Shown: piece after piece, positions 35,025 to 44,168 of the stretch
Numbering within the stretch: position 1 is the stretch's first letter
Layout of the letters: each line of letters opens with the position of its first letter
Source of the DNA: JBCCGL01 sp039029275
GTDB taxonomy: Bacteria; Pseudomonadota; Gammaproteobacteria; JBCCGL01
Direction of reading: 5' to 3'
Length of the DNA: 64,000 bases
NCBI GenBank assembly: GCA_039029275.1
Contig: JBCCGL010000008.1
Span: 199,806 to 263,805, forward strand
The notes under the pieces: model-generated
The model's input: the letters and a program-made list of their open reading frames with translations, nothing else
What the model was told of the DNA's origin: nothing
Database searches by the model: none
Made by a program: the position numbers and the translations under genes

Positions 35025-36747
35025 TCCACATCGTTTGGTAGGGCGCAAGAGCGACATTGTCATCAAGATCTTTTAAACGCACGCCACTGATCAAGTCACA
35101 CCACTCATCGGTCACGATCAAATTGAGGTTTCCAAGTGGTAGCGTCTGCTGTTGATTGGTGATATTGCTGACGCAAAAAATGCTTTGCTTGCGGTCCGCT
35201 GACTGACGCCAGAAACCAAAAAGCTGCAGCCCCAGATGTAGTGTGAACTGAGTGGCGTTAGGGTGGAATGCCGACTGCGATCGCCGAATGCAGACCAAGC
35301 GTTTCAGCTCATCGAATACCTGACGCTCATGGCAATCCTTATTCTTGAGTTTGTCGGCTAACTCGGTGAGTTGCCAAACATGCCGATTGATCGAGCGGGC
35401 GCGCCCGGTGTGTTCCTTGCGTGCATAATCATTTTCGGTTCCAAAAAAACTGTGAATGTAAATTGCCGGGATTCCTTCCAGCGCGAGCATGATGGCGTGC
35501 GCGCAGATAAACCTTTCAATTTGCAAACCATCGATTTCGTTAGTCTTTGTGGTTTTGAATGCGTCAAAAAGCGCGATGTTCAGTTCATAGGGTTTCTCGT
35601 TGCCATCTGGCATTTTTCGCATCGAGACAACACCGCCCGAGCTGCGCATCCCATCGAGCATTGACTGTAATTCGCGGTCTGATAGCAACCCTTCCGTTGG
35701 ACGCAAGCCAATACCATCGTGCGACGCCAAAAAATTCAAGTAGCAAGTGCCGTCCTGCGCTGGCGGCATACTCATCAACCAGGTCTTTAGATGTTTGCAA
35801 TCTCCGCTAAACAAGGTAAACAAAACCAGCGGCGGCAAAGAGAAGTTGTAAATAATGTGCGCCTGATTGTTGTTGCCAAAGTAGGTCAGGTTTTCACGGT
35901 TGGGCACGTTGGTTTCCGTCACAATAATCGCATCGTTGCGCCGTGCTTCAATCAACAAACGTAGCAAGCGAATGATTGCGTGTGTGTTGCTGTGGTGAAT
36001 ACAGGGTGTGCCGAGTTCTTTCCACAAAAACGCAATTGCATCCATTCGAAACATACGGATACCAGCATCGAGGTAAGCGCCTAATATGCGCACGTATTCG
36101 ATCAGTACATCCGTATTAGCAAAGTTGACGTCGACCTGATCGGGGCCAAACGTACACCAGACGTATTTTTTTCCGGCGCGCGTTTCAACTTCGCGCAGCA
36201 AAGGCGTTGGCCGCGGCCTGACAACTTGGGTTAGATCGACTGCCGGGTCAACCGCGTGAAAATAGTCTTTGCCCGGATCAACCTGCTTCTTGAAGTTTTC
36301 AAACCAGCGTGAGCGGCTCGATATATGATTAATGACCAGATCACCCATGACGTCGTAGTCACGACTGAGTGATTCGATGTGTTTCCAGTCACCCAAAGCG
36401 TCGTTGACCTTGAGGTAATCGATTACCGCGAAACCGTCGTCCGAACTAAACGGGAAAAACGGGAGCACGTGTACACCAGTAACAATGCCTTGCAACTCGC
36501 TATCAAGGAACTGCTTTAATGTCTGCAGGGGTGCTTCATCATTTTTTACGATGCTGTTTCCGTACGTAATCAGCCACGCATCGTTTTCATTCCAGAGGTT
36601 GCGGTGTCGCGGGGGTAAAGTCGACGAATCATCACAGCCAATAGCATCTAGCAAAGTGTTAACGAGCGAATGGCTGCTCGCCTGTGGGTACAATTGCTCG
36701 ACAAGCGCTGTTAGTTTTTGTTCGAGAATATTCAATTGTCGTATCAA
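34999..36747 (-). CDS. GH13 sucrose-phosphorylase family enzyme, probable glucosylglycerate phosphorylase
   Basis: A 582-residue GH13 subfamily 18 enzyme. Catalytic residues are readable: nucleophile Asp236 in MFRMDAIAFLWKE, acid/base Glu278 in IIVTETNVPNRENLTYFG, and transition-state Asp344 in FLASHDGIGLRP. Within this subfamily, sucrose, sucrose-6-phosphate, glucosylglycerol and glucosylglycerate phosphorylases look alike. The operon with GpgS and GpgP homologues points to glucosylglycerate as substrate, giving glucose 1-phosphate and glycerate. It is the last gene of a three-gene minus-strand operon, 15 bases after the gpgS-like gene. Confidence 0.85.
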   Translation of the reverse strand: MIRQLNILEQKLTALVEQLYPQASSHSLVNTLLDAIGCDDSSTLPPRHRNLWNENDAWLITYGNSIVKNDEAPLQTLKQFLDSELQGIVTGVHVLPFFPFSSDDGFAVIDYLKVNDALGDWKHIESLSRDYDVMGDLVINHISSRSRWFENFKKQVDPGKDYFHAVDPAVDLTQVVRPRPTPLLREVETRAGKKYVWCTFGPDQVDVNFANTDVLIEYVRILGAYLDAGIRMFRMDAIAFLWKELGTPCIHHSNTHAIIRLLRLLIEARRNDAIIVTETNVPNRENLTYFGNNNQAHIIYNFSLPPLVLFTLFSGDCKHLKTWLMSMPPAQDGTCYLNFLASHDGIGLRPTEGLLSDRELQSMLDGMRSSGGVVSMRKMPDGNEKPYELNIALFDAFKTTKTNEIDGLQIERFICAHAIMLALEGIPAIYIHSFFGTENDYARKEHTGRARSINRHVWQLTELADKLKNKDCHERQVFDELKRLVCIRRSQSAFHPNATQFTLHLGLQLFGFWRQSADRKQSIFCVSNITNQQQTLPLGNLNLIVTDEWCDLISGVRLKDLDDNVALAPYQTMWISNLAPTE

Positions 36748-36762
36748 TGCGATTGCAGTCGA

Positions 36763-37986
36763 CTAAGCAGCAAACTCTTCCGCGTCCTGCGCCACAGCTT
36801 CGGCGAGGCGGGGAAGAATATCCGGCATCGCGCTTATGACCCGGTTCCACGCTGGCACAAACGGTTGCGCCATCGGGTACTCCAGAAAATCCCAGCCGGC
36901 CTGCATCACATTCTGAGCGAATAATTCAACGGTTTTTTCTTCACTGTGGCGATCATAAGTGAGACCGTTAATCAGGGCATCGTTGTGGTACATGCCGACA
37001 AAATCGAGTGCGACGCGATAATACGTCGCCTTGATTGTGCGAATTTTTTCCTGCGTAAAGACTTCACCCTGCGTAGCAAGTTTTCGATAAAGCGCTTTGG
37101 CGATGTCGGTCGCCATACGCGCCAAGCCGTGCGCCGCTTCTTCATCGCCTAAATCTTGATGCTTGTGATCGTAGTGATTAGCGATATCAACCTGGCAGAT
37201 TCGATTACTGGAATAATTGCGGTGCATTTCACTCAGCAGGCCGATTTCCAGGCCCCAGTCTGACGGAATCTTTAAAGTTTTAAGAACGTCGAGTTGCATC
37301 GAAAATTCGCCGGCCAGCGCGTAACGGAAACTGTCAAGAAATTTAAGGTAGTCACTTGGCCCGCACACAATTTCGAGCGCACGTAGCAGCGGTGTGACCA
37401 GCAGGCGATTGGCTCGACCGTTCATTTTTGTTTGTGTGGTTCGGGCGTAGTAACCCTTACAAAATGCGTAGCTGAAGATTGGATTGGCTACAGGAAAAAG
37501 CAGACGCGCCAGCAATTCACGTGAGTAGGTGACAATGTCGCAGTCGTGCAGGGCTACGCAATCGACTCTGGCTTGTGACAACAGGTAACCCATGCAATAC
37601 CACACGTTGCGACCTTTGCCTTCCTGATAGGGTGCCAAACGCTCGTCTTTGAGCAAGGTGTCAAGCTCCCGCAAGCGAGGACCATCTTGCCACAACAAAC
37701 AAACCTCCTGCGGTAGCGGTTTGAAAAATTGCACGGCGTGTTTGAATTGATCCGAGCTTGCGCGATCAATGCCGACGACGACCGTGTCGAGGTACTCAAC
37801 ACGCGCAAGCTCAGACACGATCTTGTCTAGCGCGTTAGTGCCAATCTCTGAGTAAAGACTGGGCAGGATCAAACCCATTTTGCGGGACTGCGAAAACTCC
37901 AGAAGTTGCGTTTCCAGGTCTTCGAGCGGGCGCTGTGAAAGGTTGTGCAGCGTGGCGATTGTGCCGTGTTGATGAAAGTCAGACAA
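36763..37986 (-). CDS. gpgS: Glucosyl-3-phosphoglycerate synthase (GT81)
   Basis: A 407-residue GT-A glycosyltransferase. GKGRNVWYCMGYLLSQ and VALHDCDIVTYSRELLARLL (the DxD metal site in HDCDI) are GpgS hallmarks, followed by FCKGYYARTTQTKMNGRANR, which contacts the acceptor. It joins glucose from an NDP-glucose to 3-phosphoglycerate, the first step to the compatible solute glucosylglycerate. It sits between the phosphatase and phosphorylase genes with 15-base gaps. Confidence 0.9.
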   Translation of the reverse strand: MSDFHQHGTIATLHNLSQRPLEDLETQLLEFSQSRKMGLILPSLYSEIGTNALDKIVSELARVEYLDTVVVGIDRASSDQFKHAVQFFKPLPQEVCLLWQDGPRLRELDTLLKDERLAPYQEGKGRNVWYCMGYLLSQARVDCVALHDCDIVTYSRELLARLLFPVANPIFSYAFCKGYYARTTQTKMNGRANRLLVTPLLRALEIVCGPSDYLKFLDSFRYALAGEFSMQLDVLKTLKIPSDWGLEIGLLSEMHRNYSSNRICQVDIANHYDHKHQDLGDEEAAHGLARMATDIAKALYRKLATQGEVFTQEKIRTIKATYYRVALDFVGMYHNDALINGLTYDRHSEEKTVELFAQNVMQAGWDFLEYPMAQPFVPAWNRVISAMPDILPRLAEAVAQDAEEFAA

Positions 37987-38001
37987 TGTCGTCTCGCTTA
38001 A

Positions 38002-38820
38002 TTAACGTGAGATCAGTGACAGTACACTATCATTCCACCCCTGCGGACCTCGCGCTTGGGTGAAATGCAAGTTCGGGTGATCAAACTCGAGTTGGACGGT
38101 TGCGTCGTTGCGTACCACGACAGCGATGTCAGCCAGTTGTAGCATTTTAATATCATTCGGGCTGTCGCCCAACGCGATTGTATGTAAATCGGCTCCGACC
38201 CACTCCTGCTGGTACGCTTTAATTACGAACTTCATGGCTTCGCTTTTGTCGGTTTGACCCTGAATAGATAGGAATCGGCCACCCTGAATTGCGCAAATCC
38301 CCTTTTCGGATAACTTTTGTACAAACGCGGTTTTTCGCGCTTCGCTGTCTTCCCATTGAACCGGTTCGCTCATTTCGCGCTCGTTGGCCAGAGCGGCGTC
38401 GGCCAGCGACAAGCCAGTTACATCGGCAATACCCTTTGTACCGAGGTCGCTAAACCCGCGGAACTTATAGTCGAACACCGTTCGCAGCTCGTCGAGCACT
38501 TTAAGAATCTCTGATCGATGCTTACCGAACACCGTTGTTTTGAGATCATTCAGCTTCAACGTTGAATTTGTCGCAGCCGGTGAGTCGCGCATGTCGTGAT
38601 AGACAATCGAACCGTTTTCAGCAATAAAAGGACTATCGATCCCAAGCTGATCGCGGATCACAATCATCTCCGCTGCGGTTTTACTGCTGACCAGAACCAA
38701 AGGTATGTTGCGAGACTTGATCTCAGTGAGCGCAGGCAACGCGGGTTGCCAGCCGTAGCTGTGATGATCGAGCAGGGTTCCGTCCAAATCACTGAATACG
38801 ATATGCAATGCGTTTCCCAC
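38002..38820 (-). CDS. gpgP: HAD-IIB phosphatase, glucosyl/mannosyl-3-phosphoglycerate phosphatase
   Basis: A 272-residue HAD phosphatase. Motif I is FSDLDGTLLDHHSYGW, motif II is PLVLVSSKTAAEM, and motif III/IV is IALGDSPNDIKML. The DHHSYGW extension is typical of mannosyl/glucosyl-3-phosphoglycerate phosphatases. It removes the phosphate from glucosyl-3-phosphoglycerate to give glucosylglycerate. It is the first gene of the operon. Osmotic or nitrogen control would be expected but no site is visible. Confidence 0.9.
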   Translation of the reverse strand: MGNALHIVFSDLDGTLLDHHSYGWQPALPALTEIKSRNIPLVLVSSKTAAEMIVIRDQLGIDSPFIAENGSIVYHDMRDSPAATNSTLKLNDLKTTVFGKHRSEILKVLDELRTVFDYKFRGFSDLGTKGIADVTGLSLADAALANEREMSEPVQWEDSEARKTAFVQKLSEKGICAIQGGRFLSIQGQTDKSEAMKFVIKAYQQEWVGADLHTIALGDSPNDIKMLQLADIAVVVRNDATVQLEFDHPNLHFTQARGPQGWNDSVLSLISR

Positions 38821-38909
38821 GGGTACCGATATTCGAGGGTCCTGGCACGTCGTTCGAGTACCGAGTAACGATGATGCAAATTGTGTGAATAATGCGCCCT
38901 CTCTATTAA

Positions 38910-39704
38910 TTAAAGCTCAAAGAACTCGATTGCGGACGCCAGTCGGTTTCGGCTAACCGGAATCTGTTGCCCGTCGATTAAAGTCAACACGCCTTCGCGC
39001 CCCTTTTTTTCAAAACGCGATACGACATTTTTGGCCACCCAATAGGATCGATGGACGCGAAAACCGGTTTCTGTTTCGAGTTGTTCGATCGCATCCGATA
39101 TATTGTAGAGAATCAGCGCACGGTGTGTTGTCGTAGTGACCATTAAATAGTGGAGCTCTGCTTTCAACGAGACTAACGAGCCTTGTTCGGATTCAGACAC
39201 CAACGCCAGAAATGGCGGCGTTGACGCGTTAGGTGGCGTAGTTACAGCATCCGTCTGAATATCGTCTAATGACGTTTTTTGAAGGCGATAACCCAAGACC
39301 CAGGGCGCGTTAAGCGCAACCCAGCAAATTGAGATCGGCGGTGCAACTCCCACCCATTCACCTGCCAGTTCCAACAGCAGCGTTGATGGAGGTTCATTGT
39401 TGAGCAGATTAGCATCGATCAACAGTGCAAATGGCGTGAACAAGCTAGCGCCGATCAAGCCAGAAATAAGTAAACCTGCCCATGGGTTTAAGCGCGCAAA
39501 ACAGCTCATTCGGAGCAGGCCGGTGTGTGCAGCAATCAAAAGTAACATGGGTGTGACGGACTGCAACTGCCATTGCACCAAGTAGATGCCCAGAGGTTCG
39601 TTTTCACGCGTTGAGATAAGCGCGAACAGCACACCAAGAACAACGGCAACGGGTACGAAAAATCGCGACGGTGTGATGGCGCCAATACTAAATTGCCCGT
39701 TCAT
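38910..39704 (-). CDS. LytTR-domain membrane regulator
   Basis: A 264-residue protein with four hydrophobic helices in the first 150 residues and a C-terminal LytTR DNA-binding domain (SLKAELHYLMVTTTTHRALI, then FRVHRSYWVAKNVV and IPVSRNR). The ATG at 39704 follows AGGAA by about 8 bases. The frame extends to 39800 but that adds non-homologous residues. It has no receiver domain, so the membrane part itself probably senses the signal. It faces the OmpW-like gene across 112 bases and may regulate it. Confidence 0.85.
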   Translation of the reverse strand: MNGQFSIGAITPSRFFVPVAVVLGVLFALISTRENEPLGIYLVQWQLQSVTPMLLLIAAHTGLLRMSCFARLNPWAGLLISGLIGASLFTPFALLIDANLLNNEPPSTLLLELAGEWVGVAPPISICWVALNAPWVLGYRLQKTSLDDIQTDAVTTPPNASTPPFLALVSESEQGSLVSLKAELHYLMVTTTTHRALILYNISDAIEQLETETGFRVHRSYWVAKNVVSRFEKKGREGVLTLIDGQQIPVSRNRLASAIEFFEL

Positions 39705-39816
39705 ACAAAATTCCTGCCCATTCGTGCAAAACCGCTCTATTGCATGATCGTGTCGGAGATGCGTCGCGTACGGTTCAATGCAACGAGATCGTAAAATCAC
39801 AACAGGACAGTATGCA

Positions 39817-40467
39817 ATGAAAAACCTGATTAGACTTTTACCAATTTTGACTGTAGCAGCGTCACCCGTGATCGCGGACGAGTCCGACCATTGGTTTGTT
39901 CGACCCTATGTTGGTGTCAGCATCATGTCGGGCCTCAGTTCTGACTTCAACGACATCGACAGTCTCTCAGGGCGCGCAGACATCGATTTAAGCGACGGAT
40001 TCACCGGCGGAATCGGTATCGGCTATCGCTATTCCGAGAAAATTGCGCTCGAGTTTGGATGGGAATATCGGTCAAATGAATCGAGTACCACATTGGCCGA
40101 TGCGTCCGAGTTTGATGGTGGCAACTATGCCTCAAATATATTCTACTTTAACGGTCACTACTTGCTTTCACCGCATTATCGTTGGCAGCCGTACCTGGGG
40201 GCTGGACTAACGTGGGTTGAAGAGGTTGACATCGACCTCGAACGCAACGGCGAAGAGCGTTCGTTCTCGGGTGACGGGGACGTAGGGTATCAGTTATTCG
40301 CCGGAGCAAGTTATCGATTGGATCAGGACTGGGCGATCCAGGGTGAGGTGCGCTTTGGTCGCGTGTCGGACATTGACCTTTCGCCCGAGTCTGGCGCAAC
40401 CGGCGATTTCAGCGGACTCGACTACGAGACATCGACGCTCCAGTTGGGTGTCGTATACAACTTTTAG
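39817..40467 (+). CDS. Small outer-membrane beta-barrel protein (OmpW/opacity-like)
   Basis: A 216-residue protein with signal peptide (KNLIRLLPILTVAASPVIA, cleavage near residue 20) and an eight-strand barrel pattern: VRPYVGVSIMSGLSSDF, IGIGYRYSEKIALEFGWEY, YQLFAGASYRLDQDWAIQGE and the terminal LQLGVVYNF with C-terminal Phe. The ATG at 39817 is chosen because the signal peptide starts there. Ligand unknown. Confidence 0.85.
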   Translation: MKNLIRLLPILTVAASPVIADESDHWFVRPYVGVSIMSGLSSDFNDIDSLSGRADIDLSDGFTGGIGIGYRYSEKIALEFGWEYRSNESSTTLADASEFDGGNYASNIFYFNGHYLLSPHYRWQPYLGAGLTWVEEVDIDLERNGEERSFSGDGDVGYQLFAGASYRLDQDWAIQGEVRFGRVSDIDLSPESGATGDFSGLDYETSTLQLGVVYNF

Positions 40468-40579
40468 GCGGCGTCCCGTTGTGGGCGTTTCCCTTGAGAT
40501 GCGCTTTACCCTGGCACGAGCAGAATTTCATTTATTGATCCAGCGGGTATGCTCAAATCGAGGATTTCCAGTAAACACG

Positions 40580-40978
40580 CTAGTGAAAGTTGGCAACGCC
40601 TTGATGCCACAAAATCAAGGAAATATTGAAAAAAGCCAATCCAATGATTGACCAGATGGTGAGCTTCATCCCGCGCACACGCAGCGGAATATCGTCCAAT
40701 AACATCGCGCGCGCGTGGATCACTCGCCCGCTTAGAAACGCAATGCCAAAGGCGTGAACGATCATTGCATGAGCGTCGCTGAACTCCAGGGCGAACATGA
40801 GAATAAGCGCGATAGGAATGTATTCCGCTGCATTTCGCTGCGCGGCTATTCGCACTCGAAGCGTTTCGTCGCCACCGTCGCCGAGGCTAACGCGCGCTTT
40901 ACGGCGCGCCTTGATGACTTTCAACGCCAGCCAGATCATCAGCAATGCGGCGAGCGATGCGTAAAGCGATGCAATCAT
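40580..40978 (-). CDS. MAPEG-family membrane protein
   Basis: A 132-residue protein with four membrane helices. The family signature lies in LRVRIAAQRNAAEYIPIALI (the RxxxNAxEY motif) and GRVIHARAM. MAPEG proteins include glutathione-dependent enzymes and peroxidases. The bacterial members are mostly uncharacterised. It is convergent with the OmpW-like gene and upstream of the dcd stop region. Confidence 0.9.
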   Translation of the reverse strand: MIASLYASLAALLMIWLALKVIKARRKARVSLGDGGDETLRVRIAAQRNAAEYIPIALILMFALEFSDAHAMIVHAFGIAFLSGRVIHARAMLLDDIPLRVRGMKLTIWSIIGLAFFNISLILWHQGVANFH

Positions 40979-41037
40979 TCGGGGGGCCTACTAAGGCGCC
41001 GGGGTCGAGTACCCTACGTGCGTGAAATTGAACCCGA

Positions 41038-41601
41038 TCAGGTCTTGGGCAAGGTGACGCCAGTTTGCCCCTGATATTTGCCGCCGCGATCGGCATACGA
41101 TGTTTCGCATACTTCGTCTGATTCGAAAAAGAGCATTTGCGCGACCCCTTCGTTCGCGTAAATCTTTGCCGGCAGCGGCGTGGTGTTGGAAAACTCCAGC
41201 GTAACGTGCCCTTCCCACTCGGGTTCCAGCGGCGTCACATTGACGATAATGCCGCAGCGCGCGTAGGTCGATTTTCCCAAACACACGGTTAACACGCTGC
41301 GTGGAATGCGAAAGTATTCGACGGTGCGCGCGAGCGCAAACGAGTTGGGCGGAATAATGCAAACGTCACCCTTCACATCGACAAAGCTGTCCGGGTCAAA
41401 TGCCTTGGGATCAACGACCGCGTGATTGATATTGGTAAAGATTTTGAATTCATCCGCGCAGCGCACATCGTAGCCGTAGCTTGAGGTGCCGTAGGAAACG
41501 ATTTTTTGATCATTGACGTAACGCATCTGGCCGCTCTCGAACGGCTCAATCATGCCGTCCGCGGCCATGCGCCGAATCCATTTGTCGGATTTGATACTCA
41601 C
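41038..41601 (-). CDS. dcd: dCTP deaminase
   Basis: A 187-residue deaminase that converts dCTP to dUTP for dTMP synthesis. Family marks are SYGYDVRCADEFKIFTN, FALARTVEYFRIPR, the GKSTYARCGIIVNVTPLEP stretch with the catalytic Glu, and EGVAQMLFFE. GTG at 41601 gives MSIKSDKWIRRMA, the normal N-terminus. The open frame to 41685 adds non-homologous residues. In many gammaproteobacteria dcd lies close to mrp and metG, as here. Confidence 0.95.
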   Translation of the reverse strand: MSIKSDKWIRRMAADGMIEPFESGQMRYVNDQKIVSYGTSSYGYDVRCADEFKIFTNINHAVVDPKAFDPDSFVDVKGDVCIIPPNSFALARTVEYFRIPRSVLTVCLGKSTYARCGIIVNVTPLEPEWEGHVTLEFSNTTPLPAKIYANEGVAQMLFFESDEVCETSYADRGGKYQGQTGVTLPKT

Positions 41602-41689
41602 AGCGATAGTAATGGTGTTAAGGAAACAGGCGCGCAGTTTACTTGAGTCTCGCAGCGCAACGCCAGCGCAATCGAAAAACGTCAATCAC

Positions 41690-42826
41690 TCAGTTGTCGC
41701 ATCGCGAATAAGACTTTTTGAATAAACGCGCAGGCGCGTACAGCACGTGTTTTATACGGGCAATGTTGACATTTAAAGGTCTGCGCGGCCCTCCATACTC
41801 GCGCACCATGCGTTCGCTGTGCATACGCCGCCAAACGGTTTTATCCAGAAAGTGGAACGTTTTACTCGCATATCGCGCGCGCGTGCGCCAGTAGTGGCAA
41901 AGCACTGCAATTCGATGCCGTGCGAATACTGTGTTGGGAATGTTGACTCCCATAAATTTGCGCGCAGCGTAGAGGTTGGCACGCAAATGCACCCCAAAGT
42001 CGTGCGCATCGGCGTAGCGAATCAGCATGCCCCAATCGATGCGATCACCATAACTGCTGACCAATAGAGCAAGTTCATGCAGTTGCCTGAGTTCGGTTTG
42101 GGCGGCTTCAAAACAGCGATCAGTGATTTCAATATGCACGATGCTGTGCATTAATCGCATCTCAATCGACAGCACTTGCGCGGACAAACCGTTCTCTGGA
42201 TCGATTGACTCTGCGCTGCCAATCGCGTCCTCAGTGGGAATCAAACAACTCAGGCTTAATTCCAGAAGGTCTCTGTGCACTTCCAAAGACGCAAACACGT
42301 CATCGCGCATCAATGGAGGAAAGTGATGGTGGCTGCTCTCGTATTCCAGCTTATCGTCATCGGGCCAATAGCCAATCGATTGAAGCGCTTCATAGCCCGT
42401 TTGGGCATCTTCGTTTGCGATCAAGATGTCGAGATCGTTGCTCAGTCGATCGCCCAGGTTTTGATAGGTGCCCAGAAGGATGTGAGCGCTGCCCTTGATC
42501 AGAATGGGTTGAATACCGTGAGAATTGAGGTGAGTGATTAGCTCAACCAGCTGCTCGCGCAGTGCTAGGTTGCGCGCGGCGCTGTTGCTGGCCAGATCAT
42601 GCCAGTACTCGATTACATCTTGCGGCACAACGTCATCGAGCGAATGCTGCTGCAGTGCGGGGAATATCGCCTGACTAACCATGTGTTGCCCCGCCATTTT
42701 TGCGAGTAATTCCCAGTCTTCGTCACTGAATTTGGGCATGGCGACTCGCAGGTCTGCGACTGATTCAGTGTACGGCGAAAGCAGCGTTGCGATCAGCCGA
42801 TGGGCCTTGGCTCGGTTCAGAGTCAT
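41690..42826 (-). CDS. Nucleotidyltransferase-fold protein (NTP_transf_5-like) of a putative peptide-modification system
   Basis: A 378-residue protein. ILIKGSAHILLGTY, then GDRLSNDLDILIANEDAQTG, hold the GS and D-x-D catalytic signature of the pol-beta nucleotidyltransferase fold. LEYESSHHHFPPLM and VHRDLLE carry further conserved His/Asp positions. The remainder is helical. Members of this group are found beside asparagine synthase-like, HPr-kinase-like and PqqD-like genes in RiPP and cell-surface clusters. It overlaps the kinase-like gene by 4 bases (ATGA), so both are made together. Substrate unknown. Confidence 0.85.
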   Translation of the reverse strand: MTLNRAKAHRLIATLLSPYTESVADLRVAMPKFSDEDWELLAKMAGQHMVSQAIFPALQQHSLDDVVPQDVIEYWHDLASNSAARNLALREQLVELITHLNSHGIQPILIKGSAHILLGTYQNLGDRLSNDLDILIANEDAQTGYEALQSIGYWPDDDKLEYESSHHHFPPLMRDDVFASLEVHRDLLELSLSCLIPTEDAIGSAESIDPENGLSAQVLSIEMRLMHSIVHIEITDRCFEAAQTELRQLHELALLVSSYGDRIDWGMLIRYADAHDFGVHLRANLYAARKFMGVNIPNTVFARHRIAVLCHYWRTRARYASKTFHFLDKTVWRRMHSERMVREYGGPRRPLNVNIARIKHVLYAPARLFKKSYSRCDN

Positions 42827-44052
42827 GTAGAGCGAAACAGCGCCTGAATCACCTCAATTGATTCGTCAAGATCATTGACTGTCAGATCAATCGCCGGGAC
42901 GTTTTCGATTATTCTTACCAATCGCTCTGCAGCGTCAAATGTCAGCGGTGTGTTGGTGTGGTATCCCGCATCCGTTAGGCGCACCAGCGCCTGCGCTGGC
43001 GTGACTGGTGCGGTATTCGTTTTCCCTTTTGGGTCATAGCGAGGAAATACAATGGCTCTTAGTGGGAGGCCGTCGGGAGTATCAACTTCGGACTCTAAAG
43101 CCGGTGGTGCCAAGAGCCGAACCTGCTTGTCATCCTGGCGTCGGTATTCCGGAATCTTCATCAAGTCTGGCCAATACCGTGTTAACGATTGCCACGAACC
43201 GGTTTTTAACCCGAAACAGGCCGGCGCTGCACGAATGCGAGCGTTCGGCTTCAGCACCACAACTTCATCACTGTAAAGATGCAAATCAGTGCTTGCGAGC
43301 GCTGCAGTAAGCGTCGACTTGCCGTGCCCAGATGGCGCGCTGAACATGATGACCGATTTTCCGTCGCTAAGGGCCCCGGCGTGGAACACGCTGAGGCACT
43401 CAACGTGCTGATAAGCACTTACCATCACATGCGCGTTGACGATTGGCACCATTTCTTCCAGTTCCGAGCTTTGACCGAATCGCTGGCCAGACTCGATCAC
43501 AGTGAAAACCCCGTCTATCTCATCAATCTGGATGTGGTGTAGTTCATTGCTGCCATTCGTCTTTGGCAAATGCGAGAACAGCGGTGTCAAAAGCGAGATG
43601 ATTTCAGCATTGCTGCTGCTTATCAGGTAATTCGAATCAATCAACCTGAATTCTTGGATCTTAAATTTCGAGATGTGCGCGCCCGATGAGTGAATCGGCC
43701 CAGGCAGAACTTCGTCCGATTCCTGTGTTGGCTTGGATGAGTCGTCCGATAACAATCCCGCTTGAGACCACTGCGTGAAAATGCCCCGGATATCCGGAAG
43801 CAAAACCTCAGGTTTCACTTTAAATTCGCGCGCTAAATTTACAGCGAGAGACTCGAGAGAATTCGTGTGTTTCGCCTGCTCCCAGATTTCGACAGCGGTG
43901 GGGTTGAACAAAAAGTACTGCTGCAAGATTCGATGAAAAACGATGTGTTCGTCACCCGAACCGATTACGTGCGTTTCTGTAGACTTAAAGGGTAGTGAAA
44001 TTGCATTCTGAGAATCCGCATCGCTTGCATGCGGTGAGCCACTGTTAGCCAT
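42823..44052 (-). CDS. Fusion of PqqD-like peptide-binding domain with HprK-related kinase
   Basis: A 409-residue protein. Residues about 30-105 resemble PqqD/RRE domains (HIVFHRILQQYFLFNPTAVE, then a helical pair), which bind precursor peptides. Residues about 215-400 form an HPr kinase-like domain: Walker A FSAPSGHGKSTL (237-248), then LYSDEVVVL (259-267) and a PLRAIVFPRYDP strand. It lacks the rest of classical HprK. Separate proteins of this kind are known as HprK-related kinase A and its PqqD partner (names recalled, not checked). Here they are one chain. It lies 116 bases downstream of the glycine-rich peptide gene. Confidence 0.85.
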   Translation of the reverse strand: MANSGSPHASDADSQNAISLPFKSTETHVIGSGDEHIVFHRILQQYFLFNPTAVEIWEQAKHTNSLESLAVNLAREFKVKPEVLLPDIRGIFTQWSQAGLLSDDSSKPTQESDEVLPGPIHSSGAHISKFKIQEFRLIDSNYLISSSNAEIISLLTPLFSHLPKTNGSNELHHIQIDEIDGVFTVIESGQRFGQSSELEEMVPIVNAHVMVSAYQHVECLSVFHAGALSDGKSVIMFSAPSGHGKSTLTAALASTDLHLYSDEVVVLKPNARIRAAPACFGLKTGSWQSLTRYWPDLMKIPEYRRQDDKQVRLLAPPALESEVDTPDGLPLRAIVFPRYDPKGKTNTAPVTPAQALVRLTDAGYHTNTPLTFDAAERLVRIIENVPAIDLTVNDLDESIEVIQALFRST

Positions 44053-44168
44053 TAAGAATATCTGTTGATTCTTATTGGACCGAGTGTAGTGGAGCTGGCT
44101 TGAAGTGTGAAGCTGCAGCCGGGAGATCCCCGGCTGCGTAGTTGAGTGTGGATAGTTTAGGTTGCGGG

